NCBI GenBank assembly: GCA_003056425.1
Contig: PYVY01000007.1
Coordinates: 1-64,000, forward strand
Reading direction: 5' to 3'
Source: Alteromonas indica
GTDB lineage: Bacteria > Pseudomonadota > Gammaproteobacteria > Enterobacterales > Alteromonadaceae
Length of the DNA: 64,000 bases
The notes under the pieces: generated by a model
Told to the model about the DNA's origin: nothing
Databases searched by the model: none
What the model saw: only the letters and a program-made list of their open reading frames with translations
Program-made: the position numbers and the translations under genes
Shown: piece after piece, positions 18,593 through 26,716 of the stretch
How positions within the stretch are numbered: position 1 is the first letter of the stretch
How the letters are laid out: every line of letters starts with the position of its first letter

Positions 18593-20875
18593 ATGAGCCT
18601 GCAAAAAAGTAAAAAAGACACGATAGATCTAAGCCGGCGCGGTTTCATGGTAGGAACCGTCAATGCCTCGTTACTGATGGCATTTGCCCCAGCCGCCCTG
18701 GCCAGTGTACAAACCGCTAAAGTAGCATTAACGGAAAAAGCCTTTTCACCTACCGTATGGTTTGAAATGAATGGCAGTGGTGAAGTGCTGGTAAATATTG
18801 CCCGGGCCGAAATGGGCCAGCATGTGGGCACCGCGCTGGCGCGGATTGTGGCCGACGAGTTAGGCTGCGATTGGGCTAAGGTCAGTATCCGCCACGTCGA
18901 TACCGATCCTAAATGGGGATACATGGTGACGGGCGGTTCGTGGTCGGTGTTCCAGTCGTATAAGCCATTATCACAAGCGGGTGCAGCAGGACGTACCGTC
19001 TTAATTGACGCCGCAGCCAAACTCCTTGGAGTGTCGCCTGATACGTGCGAAGCCAAAGACGGCTTGGTGGTCAGTGGAAGCAAAAAAATCAGTTTTGGCG
19101 ATATTGTGACTAACGGTGATGTGGACCGGACGTTTACTACCGATGAGCTTGGCCAGATGCCAATAAAGCCTGCTGACAAACTGAAATTAGTAGGTAAAGA
19201 TACCCGCGCACTAGATATTCCAGCAAAAACCAATGGTAGCGCGACATTCGGTATTGATGTGGAAGTTGACGGCATGATTTACGCGCGTCCTGTTATGCCG
19301 CCTACTACTTTTGGCAGTAAAGTTACCTCGGTTGATGATACAGAAGCAAAAAAAGTAAGCGGCTATCTGGGCCACTATGTTCTGGACGATCCCACCGATA
19401 CCTGTCAGGGCTGGGTGGTAGTTACCGCAAACAATTACTACAGTGCCGTTAAAGCGGCTGACGCGCTGACTATCGCGTATCAAAAGGGTAAAACCGCCGA
19501 GGTTAGCGAAGCGGACATTCAGGCCCGCGGCAAAGCACTGGCGATGGATCCTGCCAATGGTGCATTGTTTGTTGAGCAGGGCGATATGAGCCAGGCCCGT
19601 GAGCAGGCGGCCAATACCATTGAGGCAGTATACACCACTGCCACAGCCAGCCATTTTCACCTGGAGCCGGTGAATGCCGTGGCCTATGAACAAGAGGGTC
19701 AATGGCATGTCCACACCGGCAACCAATGGCAGTCGTTAACCCTGCCACGGGTGGCCGAAGCGGCTCAGGTAACAGAAGATAAGGTCACGTTACATCAGTA
19801 TTACCTGGGGGGCGGGTTTGGCCGTCGCTTATATGGCGATTACAGTATACCGGCCGTGTTGACTGCGAAGGCAGCGGGTAAGCCGGTTAAATTGGTTTTC
19901 ACGCGCCCTGATGATAGTTATTTTGATCAACCACGTTCTGCTTCGACCTCGGTGTTTCGCGCCTCCTTTAATCAGCAGGGCGATTTTACCGGCATGGAAC
20001 ACACCTTTGCGGCAGGCTGGCCCACCAAGGCCATGGCCTCTGGCTTTTTGGCAGATGCTGTAGACGGTAAGGGAAAAATAGACCCGTTTTCTGCCTCTGG
20101 GGCTGACCACTGGTACACCATGGCGAATCACCGGGCCACCGCAGTGAACAATGATTTGGCGCATGACACTTTCACTCCCGGCTGGTTGCGATCAGTCGGC
20201 CAGGGGTGGATTCTGTTTGGCTTGGAATCGTTTATCGATGAAATTGCACATCAGGCGGGGCAAGACCCTGTGGCTTTCCGACTATCCATGCTGGATGGTA
20301 AAGGAAAGCAGGGCGGCTCAGCGCCTGAAAGCGTGGGCGGCGCCAATCGGTTGCGTAAGGTTCTTGAACAGCTACAGGCAAAAGTTAAAAATACTCCACT
20401 AGGCAAAGACGAAGGGCTGGGCTTTTCGGTTACCGCCGGGCAGGAGCGCACTATGCCTTGCTGGATTGCTACCGCGGCCCACGTTCATGTTAATCGGCAA
20501 ACCGGAGATATCACGCTGAAAAAACTTACTGCGGTGGTTGATGCCGGTATCGTTGTTCATCCCGACGGGGGCTTGGCCCAGCTTGAAGGCTCATTATTGT
20601 GGGGAACCAGCCTGGCGCTGCATGAAGGAAATGCTTTTGAAAACGGGCGCGTAAAAGCCAACAATCTTAATGCATACACGCCACTGAGAATGAATCAGGT
20701 ACCCGATATGGACATCGAGTTTGTCCAAAGTAACGAGTTCCCGGTGGGGTTAGGTGAGCCTGGCGTAGTCGGCGTGGCCCCGGCTATCAGCAATGCTATT
20801 TATCAGGCTGTAGGGGTGCGTTTACGTGACCTGCCTATGCGAGCAGCACAGTTAAAAGAGCAGTTAAAAGCCTAG
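18593..20875 (+). CDS. Molybdopterin-binding large subunit, isoquinoline 1-oxidoreductase / aldehyde dehydrogenase type
   Basis: 760 residues with a twin-arginine signal (LSRRGFMVGT at residues 13-22, then a hydrophobic run ending near ALASVQ), so the holoenzyme is expected in the periplasm. A duplicated molybdopterin-binding architecture is visible: GQHVGTALARIVADELG early, TNGSATFGIDVEVDGM in the middle, the YYLGGGFGRRL loop, and the catalytic-Glu motif GLGEPGVVGVAP near the C-terminus. The start has GGAAG upstream inside the end of the small-subunit gene. The pair would hydroxylate an aldehyde or N-heterocycle with water as oxygen donor. No XdhC-like maturation factor or cytochrome c gene is adjacent. 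The exact substrate cannot be read from sequence. Confidence 0.92.
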   Translation: MSLQKSKKDTIDLSRRGFMVGTVNASLLMAFAPAALASVQTAKVALTEKAFSPTVWFEMNGSGEVLVNIARAEMGQHVGTALARIVADELGCDWAKVSIRHVDTDPKWGYMVTGGSWSVFQSYKPLSQAGAAGRTVLIDAAAKLLGVSPDTCEAKDGLVVSGSKKISFGDIVTNGDVDRTFTTDELGQMPIKPADKLKLVGKDTRALDIPAKTNGSATFGIDVEVDGMIYARPVMPPTTFGSKVTSVDDTEAKKVSGYLGHYVLDDPTDTCQGWVVVTANNYYSAVKAADALTIAYQKGKTAEVSEADIQARGKALAMDPANGALFVEQGDMSQAREQAANTIEAVYTTATASHFHLEPVNAVAYEQEGQWHVHTGNQWQSLTLPRVAEAAQVTEDKVTLHQYYLGGGFGRRLYGDYSIPAVLTAKAAGKPVKLVFTRPDDSYFDQPRSASTSVFRASFNQQGDFTGMEHTFAAGWPTKAMASGFLADAVDGKGKIDPFSASGADHWYTMANHRATAVNNDLAHDTFTPGWLRSVGQGWILFGLESFIDEIAHQAGQDPVAFRLSMLDGKGKQGGSAPESVGGANRLRKVLEQLQAKVKNTPLGKDEGLGFSVTAGQERTMPCWIATAAHVHVNRQTGDITLKKLTAVVDAGIVVHPDGGLAQLEGSLLWGTSLALHEGNAFENGRVKANNLNAYTPLRMNQVPDMDIEFVQSNEFPVGLGEPGVVGVAPAISNAIYQAVGVRLRDLPMRAAQLKEQLKA

Positions 20876-20935
20876 CCGCTAACTGTCAGCCTCAGGCCAT
20901 TGAAAGCGCCCCAGGCTGACTACCATCGATGTGTT

Positions 20936-20975
20936 AAAAAACCCAGTTAAGGCGGTAGTCTTAGCCGGGTTTTTT
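20936..20975. terminator. Bidirectional Rho-independent terminator
   Basis: AAAAAACCC-A-GTTAAG pairs with CTTAGC-C-GGGTTTTTT (one G-T wobble, one mismatch), with A-run and T-run on the two sides. It lies between the convergent molybdenum-hydroxylase and antiporter genes and can serve both. Confidence 0.8.
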
Positions 20976-21041
20976 ATTGCACTAATGGACCCATGTTGGC
21001 GTTAGCGACAGCTTCGCTGCGGCGGCTCCCGTCAGGTAGTA

Positions 21042-22979
21042 TTAGGGTGAAGGCGGCGCGGATGAAGTCATGCTGGACTTCGCTTGTGCCGCCATTGATG
21101 TGGTCTGTGTACTGGCTGGAATAGCATTGACTGGCGGCGCGGTACCCTGTTCTTTTAGTGCTTGGTCAATCAACCCTTCCAACTGCATGAACAACTTTAG
21201 GTAGTTATTATCTGTGCGCCCATCCGCGCGGCCATCTACCCATGCCTGATATAAGGCATTGGATTGTTGCTCTTCTATTTGCATATAGGCGTTTTTTTGT
21301 CGCTCTACTGTCTTTGCATCAAACCCTGCGCAACGGAGCGCCTGGGCACCCAGCTCAAGGGCCGAGTGATAAGTTTCTGAAATGGTGGCATCGGCGCCGG
21401 CATGGCGCAGCCGATAGCCATGACCGCGGTCAAAAGCCCGTGCCATGACCTTTATCTGGGGAAAGGCATGTTTGGCGTATTTCACCATATCCAGGCTGGT
21501 TTGCCGATTATCAATTGCTACTACCAGTAACGCTGCTTGCTCGATACCTGCTGTGTGCAGGATGTCAGGTCTGGAAGCATCGCCAAAAAAAGCTTTAGTA
21601 TTGATGCGGCGCATAGTTTCAATTTGTTCTGCACGTACATCCAGCACCACGGTTTTTATGCCATTTGCCATAAGTAAGCGGTTAATTATCTGCCCTACAC
21701 GGCCAATGCCGGCGATAATAACTGTGCCAGTTTCATCGATTGTGTCGGGCTGTTGCTGATTGGTTTGCCGGGTAAAGCGGGGCAATATCAGACGGTCAAA
21801 AAGGATAAATAAGGCGGGTGTTAAAAACATTGATAGCGCCACAACCAGCGCTAATATCTGTGCTATTCCTTCCGGCAGTACCTGATTGGTCACCGCATAG
21901 CTGAGCAAAACAAACCCGAATTCACCGGCTTGGGCAAGGCTCAGGGTGAGCAACCAGCGGTCGCTGCCACGCACGTTGAACACCCAGCCTATCAGATACA
22001 GCACTACTGCCTTTACCAGCATAACGCAACCCGTAAGCGCCACCACCAACCCGCTATTGTCCAGCAATAACTGCACGTTTATCCCGGCGCCCACGGTAAT
22101 AAAGAACAGGCCCAGCAGTAAGCCTTTGAAGGGATCGACATTGGACTCCAGTTCATGTCTGAATTCACTGTTGGCCAGTACTACACCGGCTAAAAAAGTA
22201 CCCAACGCAGGAGAGAGCCCGATGAGGCTCATTAAGGCTGCTATGCCGATAACCAGCATCAGTGCGGTAGCCGTAAAAATTTCTTTCAAACCACTGGAAG
22301 CCACAAAACGAAACAGAGGGCGGCTAAGGTAATGGCCGGCGACAATAACCGCGGCCACAGCGCCAATGACTACCAGCGCATGACCCCAACCAGGAAGGCC
22401 AGCGACCAGGCTGTAGTGGTCGGTATGTCCAGCCGTGGCGGGAGAATCTGTAGCCGACACCAGCGCGGGCAATGCTAACAACGGAATAAATGCCAGCATG
22501 GGAATCACGGCGATATCCTGAAACAATAAAACCGAAAATGCACTCTTGCCACCTTCGGTTTTCTGCAGGCCTTTTTCCTGAAGCGTTTGTAACACAATGG
22601 CCGTAGAAGAAAGCGCGAAAATCAGGCCGATTGTAAGCGCGATACTCCATATCTGGCCTAACGCCATAGCAATACCCATAACAATAGCTGTGGTCAGACC
22701 GATTTGAAGTCCACCCAGGCCGATAAGCTTACTTTTCATCGCCCACAAGGCGCGTGGGTCCAGCTCCAGCCCGACCAAAAACAACATCATGACTACACCG
22801 AACTCAGCAAAATGCTGTATAGCGACGGTCTCAGAGCCTACCAAACCCAAAACCGGGCCAATAGCCACCCCCGCAAGTAAATAACCCAGCACCGACCCAA
22901 GGCCACACCGTTTGGCCACCGGCACCGCTATAACTGCCGCTGCCAGATAAATAAATGCCTGTAAAAAATAGCCTGTCAT
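21042..22979 (-). CDS. Kef-type monovalent cation:proton antiporter with RCK domain
   Basis: 645 residues. Residues about 1-395 form the CPA2 transporter domain with 12 or so membrane segments (start YFLQAFIYLAAAVIAVPVAKR; LGSVLGYLLAGVAIGPVLG; LFLVGLELDP; ALSSTAIVLQTLQ; FSVLLFQDIAVIPML). Residues about 410-530 are an RCK/TrkA-N Rossmann domain (GTVIIAGIGRVGQIINRLL, then VLDVRAEQIE, FFGDASRPDIL), which binds nucleotide and gates transport. The C-terminal tail is rich in Gln, Ala, Thr and Ser. This is the KefB/KefC/YbaL architecture: potassium efflux with proton uptake at the inner membrane. No KefF/KefG-type quinone reductase ancillary gene is next to it. AGGAA lies upstream of the ATG. Confidence 0.93.
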   Translation of the reverse strand: MTGYFLQAFIYLAAAVIAVPVAKRCGLGSVLGYLLAGVAIGPVLGLVGSETVAIQHFAEFGVVMMLFLVGLELDPRALWAMKSKLIGLGGLQIGLTTAIVMGIAMALGQIWSIALTIGLIFALSSTAIVLQTLQEKGLQKTEGGKSAFSVLLFQDIAVIPMLAFIPLLALPALVSATDSPATAGHTDHYSLVAGLPGWGHALVVIGAVAAVIVAGHYLSRPLFRFVASSGLKEIFTATALMLVIGIAALMSLIGLSPALGTFLAGVVLANSEFRHELESNVDPFKGLLLGLFFITVGAGINVQLLLDNSGLVVALTGCVMLVKAVVLYLIGWVFNVRGSDRWLLTLSLAQAGEFGFVLLSYAVTNQVLPEGIAQILALVVALSMFLTPALFILFDRLILPRFTRQTNQQQPDTIDETGTVIIAGIGRVGQIINRLLMANGIKTVVLDVRAEQIETMRRINTKAFFGDASRPDILHTAGIEQAALLVVAIDNRQTSLDMVKYAKHAFPQIKVMARAFDRGHGYRLRHAGADATISETYHSALELGAQALRCAGFDAKTVERQKNAYMQIEEQQSNALYQAWVDGRADGRTDNNYLKLFMQLEGLIDQALKEQGTAPPVNAIPASTQTTSMAAQAKSSMTSSAPPSP

Positions 22980-23248
22980 GGCGATGTGTTCCTACTGCGA
23001 GTCAATCGAAAAAAAGCGCTATAGCGTACCTGTACCGTGGGTGCCTTAAACAGCATGCTATTGTCCAAAGCGCTTATGCAAGAAATGTTGGCAACCACGT
23101 TTGACTAAGAATATGCGATTTAACGCACTTTTACACCTGTTCAATCGCCCCGGGGGGAGCAATTGCATGACGCGCAGGGTCCGAGTATATGATGCGCCGC
23201 GATTTCCCATTTCATTTTAGTTAGCCTTTTGATGCTAGGAACAATCTT

Positions 23249-23803
23249 ATGCCAACCTTTATCCGCTCTTTTCAGGTTTTAAGCCTGCTAGCCACTTCCA
23301 CCGCCTTACCCTGTACTGCTGCAATGGTTCAGGCCAGTCAACTGAGCGTGAGCAATACCGATTCTTCTGCCCCTAAGGGGACGGACAACAGGCTAGGTGA
23401 AATAAGTCTGGGCGCAGCCTTGTGGAATGCACTAGACGATGCTGACCGAAGTGCAGTTCACCTGGCTTACCTACACCGGCCACTTAGCCGGTTTTATGAT
23501 ATCCAGCCCGGCTTTTTGGTTATTTATGCCGATGAGGGGCAGCATTATTATTCGCTGGGCGTGCACAAACAGGTATATCGCTATGCCGCGTTTAGTTTAT
23601 CGGTGTCATTTCACGCCGGGCTTGTCGATTCGCCCGAAGCACTCGGCGACAACATTGAATTCTACTCTGCACTCAATGCGGGTTATCAACTTAACACTCG
23701 ATGGGCGCTGGCACTTGAAGTAGGTCATATTTCCAACGGCGGGCTGGGTGAAACAAACCCTGGTTCTGAAGGGCTTAGTCTACATGTTCGTTATCAGCTA
23801 TAG
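23249..23803 (+). CDS. PagL-like lipid A 3-O-deacylase (acyloxyacyl hydrolase family)
   Basis: 184 residues, ATG with AGGAA 8 nt upstream, N-terminal signal peptide with cleavage expected near AAMVQA. After about residue 45 the sequence alternates like an outer-membrane beta-barrel. The segment LALEVGHISNGGLGETNPGSEG carries the His-x-Ser-Asn signature around the catalytic His/Ser pair of PagL, and the chain ends LSLHVRYQL like other small barrels. PagL removes the 3-O acyl chain of lipid A in the outer leaflet. The N-terminal half is divergent, so the call rests on the active-site motif and size. Monocistronic; a LysE gene converges from the other side. Confidence 0.8.
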   Translation: MPTFIRSFQVLSLLATSTALPCTAAMVQASQLSVSNTDSSAPKGTDNRLGEISLGAALWNALDDADRSAVHLAYLHRPLSRFYDIQPGFLVIYADEGQHYYSLGVHKQVYRYAAFSLSVSFHAGLVDSPEALGDNIEFYSALNAGYQLNTRWALALEVGHISNGGLGETNPGSEGLSLHVRYQL

Positions 23804-23814
23804 CCGCCGCTTTG

Positions 23815-24417
23815 CTATGTACCGCGAATCAGCGCTGGCAGCACCGATCCGACCAGAAGTACTGCCATCAGGATATTGAAGTAGCGCAGCCGCTTCTGCT
23901 CATTTAAGAACCCGGCCAGGTGATGACCCATTCCCACCCATACGCTGATACAAGGTAGGTTAATCACCCCAAACACTAACGACACGGCCAAAATACTGGT
24001 AAGGCTGCTATCTGCAGCATAAACACTGGTGGCGGTGACGGCCATCGCCCAGGCTTTGGGGTTTACCCATTGGAACAGGGCAGCCTGTAAAAATGTCAAA
24101 GGTTTATGAGCGCTGTCGCTGCGCTTAACGGGCGCAGAGGAACTGGCAATTTTGTAAGCAAGGTACATCAGATAAATAGCGCAGATAATACGCAGAATAT
24201 CAAACGTGGCAGGCCAGATTTTAAACAGCTGTAGAGCGCCCAGCCCAACGGCAGCAATCATTACTGTAAAACCGATAGCCACCCCAAACATATGCGGAAG
24301 GGAGGCACGAATGCCGAAATTGACCCCCGAGCTCATTAGCATCAGGTTGTTTGGCCCTGGGGTAATAGAAGAAACCAGAGCAAAAAGCATTAATGAATAC
24401 AATAATTCAGGAATCAT
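23815..24417 (-). CDS. LysE/RhtB-family amino-acid exporter
   Basis: 200 residues, inner-membrane protein with about six membrane segments. The N-terminal LYSLMLFALVSSITPGPNNLMLMSSGVNFG is the LysE signature (TPGPNN), followed by FGVAIGFTVMIAAVGLGALQL and WVNPKAWAMAVTATSVYA. Exports an amino acid or derivative by proton exchange; which one is unknown. It is divergent from an Lrp/AsnC regulator with 96 bp between, the standard pairing for a regulator controlling its exporter in response to the amino acid. Confidence 0.92.
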   Translation of the reverse strand: MIPELLYSLMLFALVSSITPGPNNLMLMSSGVNFGIRASLPHMFGVAIGFTVMIAAVGLGALQLFKIWPATFDILRIICAIYLMYLAYKIASSSAPVKRSDSAHKPLTFLQAALFQWVNPKAWAMAVTATSVYAADSSLTSILAVSLVFGVINLPCISVWVGMGHHLAGFLNEQKRLRYFNILMAVLLVGSVLPALIRGT

Positions 24418-24513
24418 GAGAGTTGTTCGTTATTAATTAGGTAGCAATTTTAACTCGTATTTTGTGGTGATATTGTGCAAAGTAACTAACTAATTTTACT
24501 CTTTACGCAATTA

Positions 24514-24966
24514 ATGATGAAGAATGACCGATATAACCAACAAATATTGCAGGTGCTGCAGGCGGATGGGCGGATTGCCAATACGGAACTAGCCGAGCAG
24601 GTCGGTTTATCTGCATCAGCCTGCTTACGTAGGGTACAGGAAATGGAGCGCCAGGGCGTGATTACCGGTTACCGGGCGGTGGTGAATCAGACCAGCCTGG
24701 GCAGAGGTTTTGTAGCCTATGTGAGCGTGGGGTTGGGCGAGCACTCTACGGCGTCACAGCGGGCATTTGAAAAAGCTGTTAGCCAAAGTGAACAAGTCCG
24801 CGAATGCCACAATATAACGGGGGCTTTTGAATACTTGTTGCGTGTAGAAACCAGCGATATACAAGCTTATAAACAATTTCACGCCGATATATTGGGGGCT
24901 ATAGCGCAGGTCAGAACCATCACTACCCATGTGGTTATGGGTTCATCCAAAGATGAGCGCGCATAG
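24514..24966 (+). CDS. Lrp/AsnC-family transcriptional regulator
   Basis: 150 residues. N-terminal AsnC helix-turn-helix at about 5-60 (NQQILQVLQADGRIANTELAEQVGLSASACLRRVQEMERQGVITGYRAVV), then the RAM/ligand-binding alpha-beta domain with the family's central CHNITGAFEYLLRVET segment and a final TTHVVMG strand. Two consecutive ATGs (24514 and 24517) are possible starts; neither has a clear Shine-Dalgarno. It probably controls the divergent lysE gene, responding to the exported amino acid. Length is normal for the family. Confidence 0.92.
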   Translation: MMKNDRYNQQILQVLQADGRIANTELAEQVGLSASACLRRVQEMERQGVITGYRAVVNQTSLGRGFVAYVSVGLGEHSTASQRAFEKAVSQSEQVRECHNITGAFEYLLRVETSDIQAYKQFHADILGAIAQVRTITTHVVMGSSKDERA

Positions 24967-25068
24967 GAATAGCGCCAGTGGGCAGGTACTATTAAACGTA
25001 ATAGGCAATAGCTTCAGCCCACCATTTTGCGATGCAGGTATTCATCAAGGCATTATAGTGAACAAAAA

Positions 25069-25116
25069 TTAGCAATAAGAATATTTAGCAATAAGAGTAT
25101 TTAGCAATAAGAATAC
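25069..25116. repeat. Three tandem 16-bp repeats
   Basis: TTAGCAATAAGAATAT occurs three times end to end (25069, 25085, 25101) with one or two substitutions. It lies about 30 bp past the 3' end of tRNA-Tyr on its transcribed side. Confidence 0.8.
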
Positions 25117-25147
25117 ATAGAAGAACGCAAGGGGAAAAAGAAGAAAT

Positions 25148-25232
25148 TGGTGGAGCGGGCAGGATTCGAACCTGCGAAGGCTGAGCCGGCAGATTTACAG
25201 TCTGCTCCCGTTGACCGCTTGGGTACCACTCC
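25148..25232 (-). tRNA. tRNA-Tyr (GTA anticodon)
   Basis: Read on the minus strand: acceptor GGAGTGG pairs with CCGCTCC (one G-T wobble), T8, D-arm ACCCAAGCGGTCAA, anticodon stem-loop CAGACTGTAAATCTG with anticodon GTA, a long class II variable arm (CCGGCTCAGCCTTC), T-loop GTTCGAATC, discriminator A, and an encoded CCA (25148-25150). The long variable arm and GTA anticodon make it tRNA-Tyr. A strong promoter lies about 72 bp upstream of the mature 5' end. No second tRNA accompanies it. Confidence 0.97.
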
Positions 25233-25303
25233 ACACAACAAACAGCGAAAATGCAATCCAAAGCTACCTGAGTAATCTGGCCGTGCGCTATTTGATGGGG
25301 GGC

Positions 25304-25332
25304 ATCTTAATCGCGAATGCCGCCGGGGTCAA
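25304..25332 (-). promoter_or_regulatory. tRNA-Tyr promoter with GC-rich discriminator
   Basis: On the minus strand TTGACC (25327-25332), a 17-bp spacer, TAAGAT (25304-25309), then GCCCCCC directly after the -10. The GC-rich discriminator is the hallmark of stable-RNA promoters under stringent (ppGpp) control. The predicted start is about 65 nt before the mature tRNA. Confidence 0.8.
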
Positions 25333-26686
25333 GCGATTGTGAGAAAAAGTCTTAGAAAAATCATGGGGTTAGTTTTTGTACAATTAGCTATGAAAGAAAA
25401 GGCCTGAGCAAGGTATGCGCAGCGGGTTAGGTTCGGAAAAAGTTCAATATAAACCGCAGCTTATATCTTTTAGCGCCAGCAGAATGTGAAGTTGTCAGCG
25501 GGGCAACAACCCGGCGGGCTCTTAATTACTCCACGGGAACCAATATATTATACGATGTCCAGAATGCTTTAGTAGGTTAACGGAGCAATCCCCCCATCTT
25601 ACGCAGCCGCGCCGGCAGCGATATATTGAACATTAGTTTGGTTTGCCTGGTATTACTAAGCTTGTGGGGGCCGGATCTTCTCCCAAGACGGGGCAGGGAG
25701 CTAAACCGCTAAACTACATGCAACGACTGACAATGATTCAATGTTGTATATTGAGAATTCATAGAGAAGCCATAACTCGTTCCAACATTCAAGCGGTGAG
25801 CTATGGTTAGCTTGGTGATGTCATCTCTCGTTAATTCTCTCGTTACTTCTTTCGTTACTCCACTATTGTCTTTCAATAGGTAAATACTATGAAGTAAAAC
25901 CGCTCGTTGAGGATGAAAGTTCTATGCGTTGTGCGCTTATAAACTATTGAGGCTAAGGCTAAAAGTAATCCTCCACATATTGCGGTATGCGCTACAAAGC
26001 ATGGCGCTGTTATAACGGCCCGGCAGGTAAATCTCCTATCTCAGCACGCCCTGTGGCCGTTGATCACTGCCAAGAGGTAGCGCACGGGGAGAGCGATCCA
26101 GAAGTAGATCGTATGCCAAAGGTCAGCTCTATTGTCCTGGTTAAGCGCGGCCTTGGTCGAGCGAGACGGGGCTGGCTAGCTTGGCGATATGCGTCGCTGT
26201 GTTAAATGCGACAAACCATCGCATATCGCTGACCCATTCTGGTCAAAGCACCGTGCCTCAATGCGGCCTAAGTCGGCCCGGTTCCGCATGAGAAAAGAAG
26301 GGATAAGCGCTATCACTGATGTAGAAGCGTACGTCGCTTTTTATATCTCGCTACTGCCATTAACTAATACTCACCCGGATAGTTAGCTGAACGATGAATA
26401 AACGTAAAGTGAATGCCGCTTACCAATACGTCGCTTTTGCGGCCCACATCAACCCCGTTAGCTAGAGCCAGTTGGCTGGCGCAACTGACAGCCCACCCCA
26501 TAAATTCTTATTTTATTATACAGCGGTAAAGGTTTACCCAGCGCAGGGCAGGTAAGGCATACCTATGCTGGCAGAAAGATTTAGCCGGCTGTAAACGTCA
26601 TAAAAACGAATGAATAAAGGCATTTTCGTAAACCCTTATATAAAAAATCGCAATATTTTTGGCGGTTAGGTACTCGTATTCTCCAA
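25333..26686. other. Gene-free 1.35-kb stretch
   Basis: No known gene recognised. Open frames at 25987-26205 and 26189-26386 are short, lack ribosome binding sites and read as low-complexity Arg/Trp-rich translations. On the minus strand around 26000-26150 a fragment with a hydrophobic stretch (TIYFWIALPVRYLLAVI) is flanked by stops, possibly the relic of a membrane protein gene. Composition is more mixed than in the neighbouring glycan genes. Confidence 0.4.
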
Positions 26687-26701
26687 GGAAAACGTTAACA
26701 C
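26687..26701 (+). promoter_or_regulatory. Candidate LacI-family operator before the GH95 gene
   Basis: GGAAAACGTTAACAC contains AACGTT at its centre and closely matches the site at 10119-10133 (minus strand). It lies about 20 bp upstream of the first gene of the glycan locus, a sensible operator position. No regulator gene is present in the window. Confidence 0.45.
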
Positions 26702-26716
26702 TAAATTTACAAGACG

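Noticed and set aside
25987..26205. 72-residue plus-strand frame
   Set aside because: Arg/Trp-rich, no ribosome binding site, no recognisable domain; kept only as part of the unexplained block.
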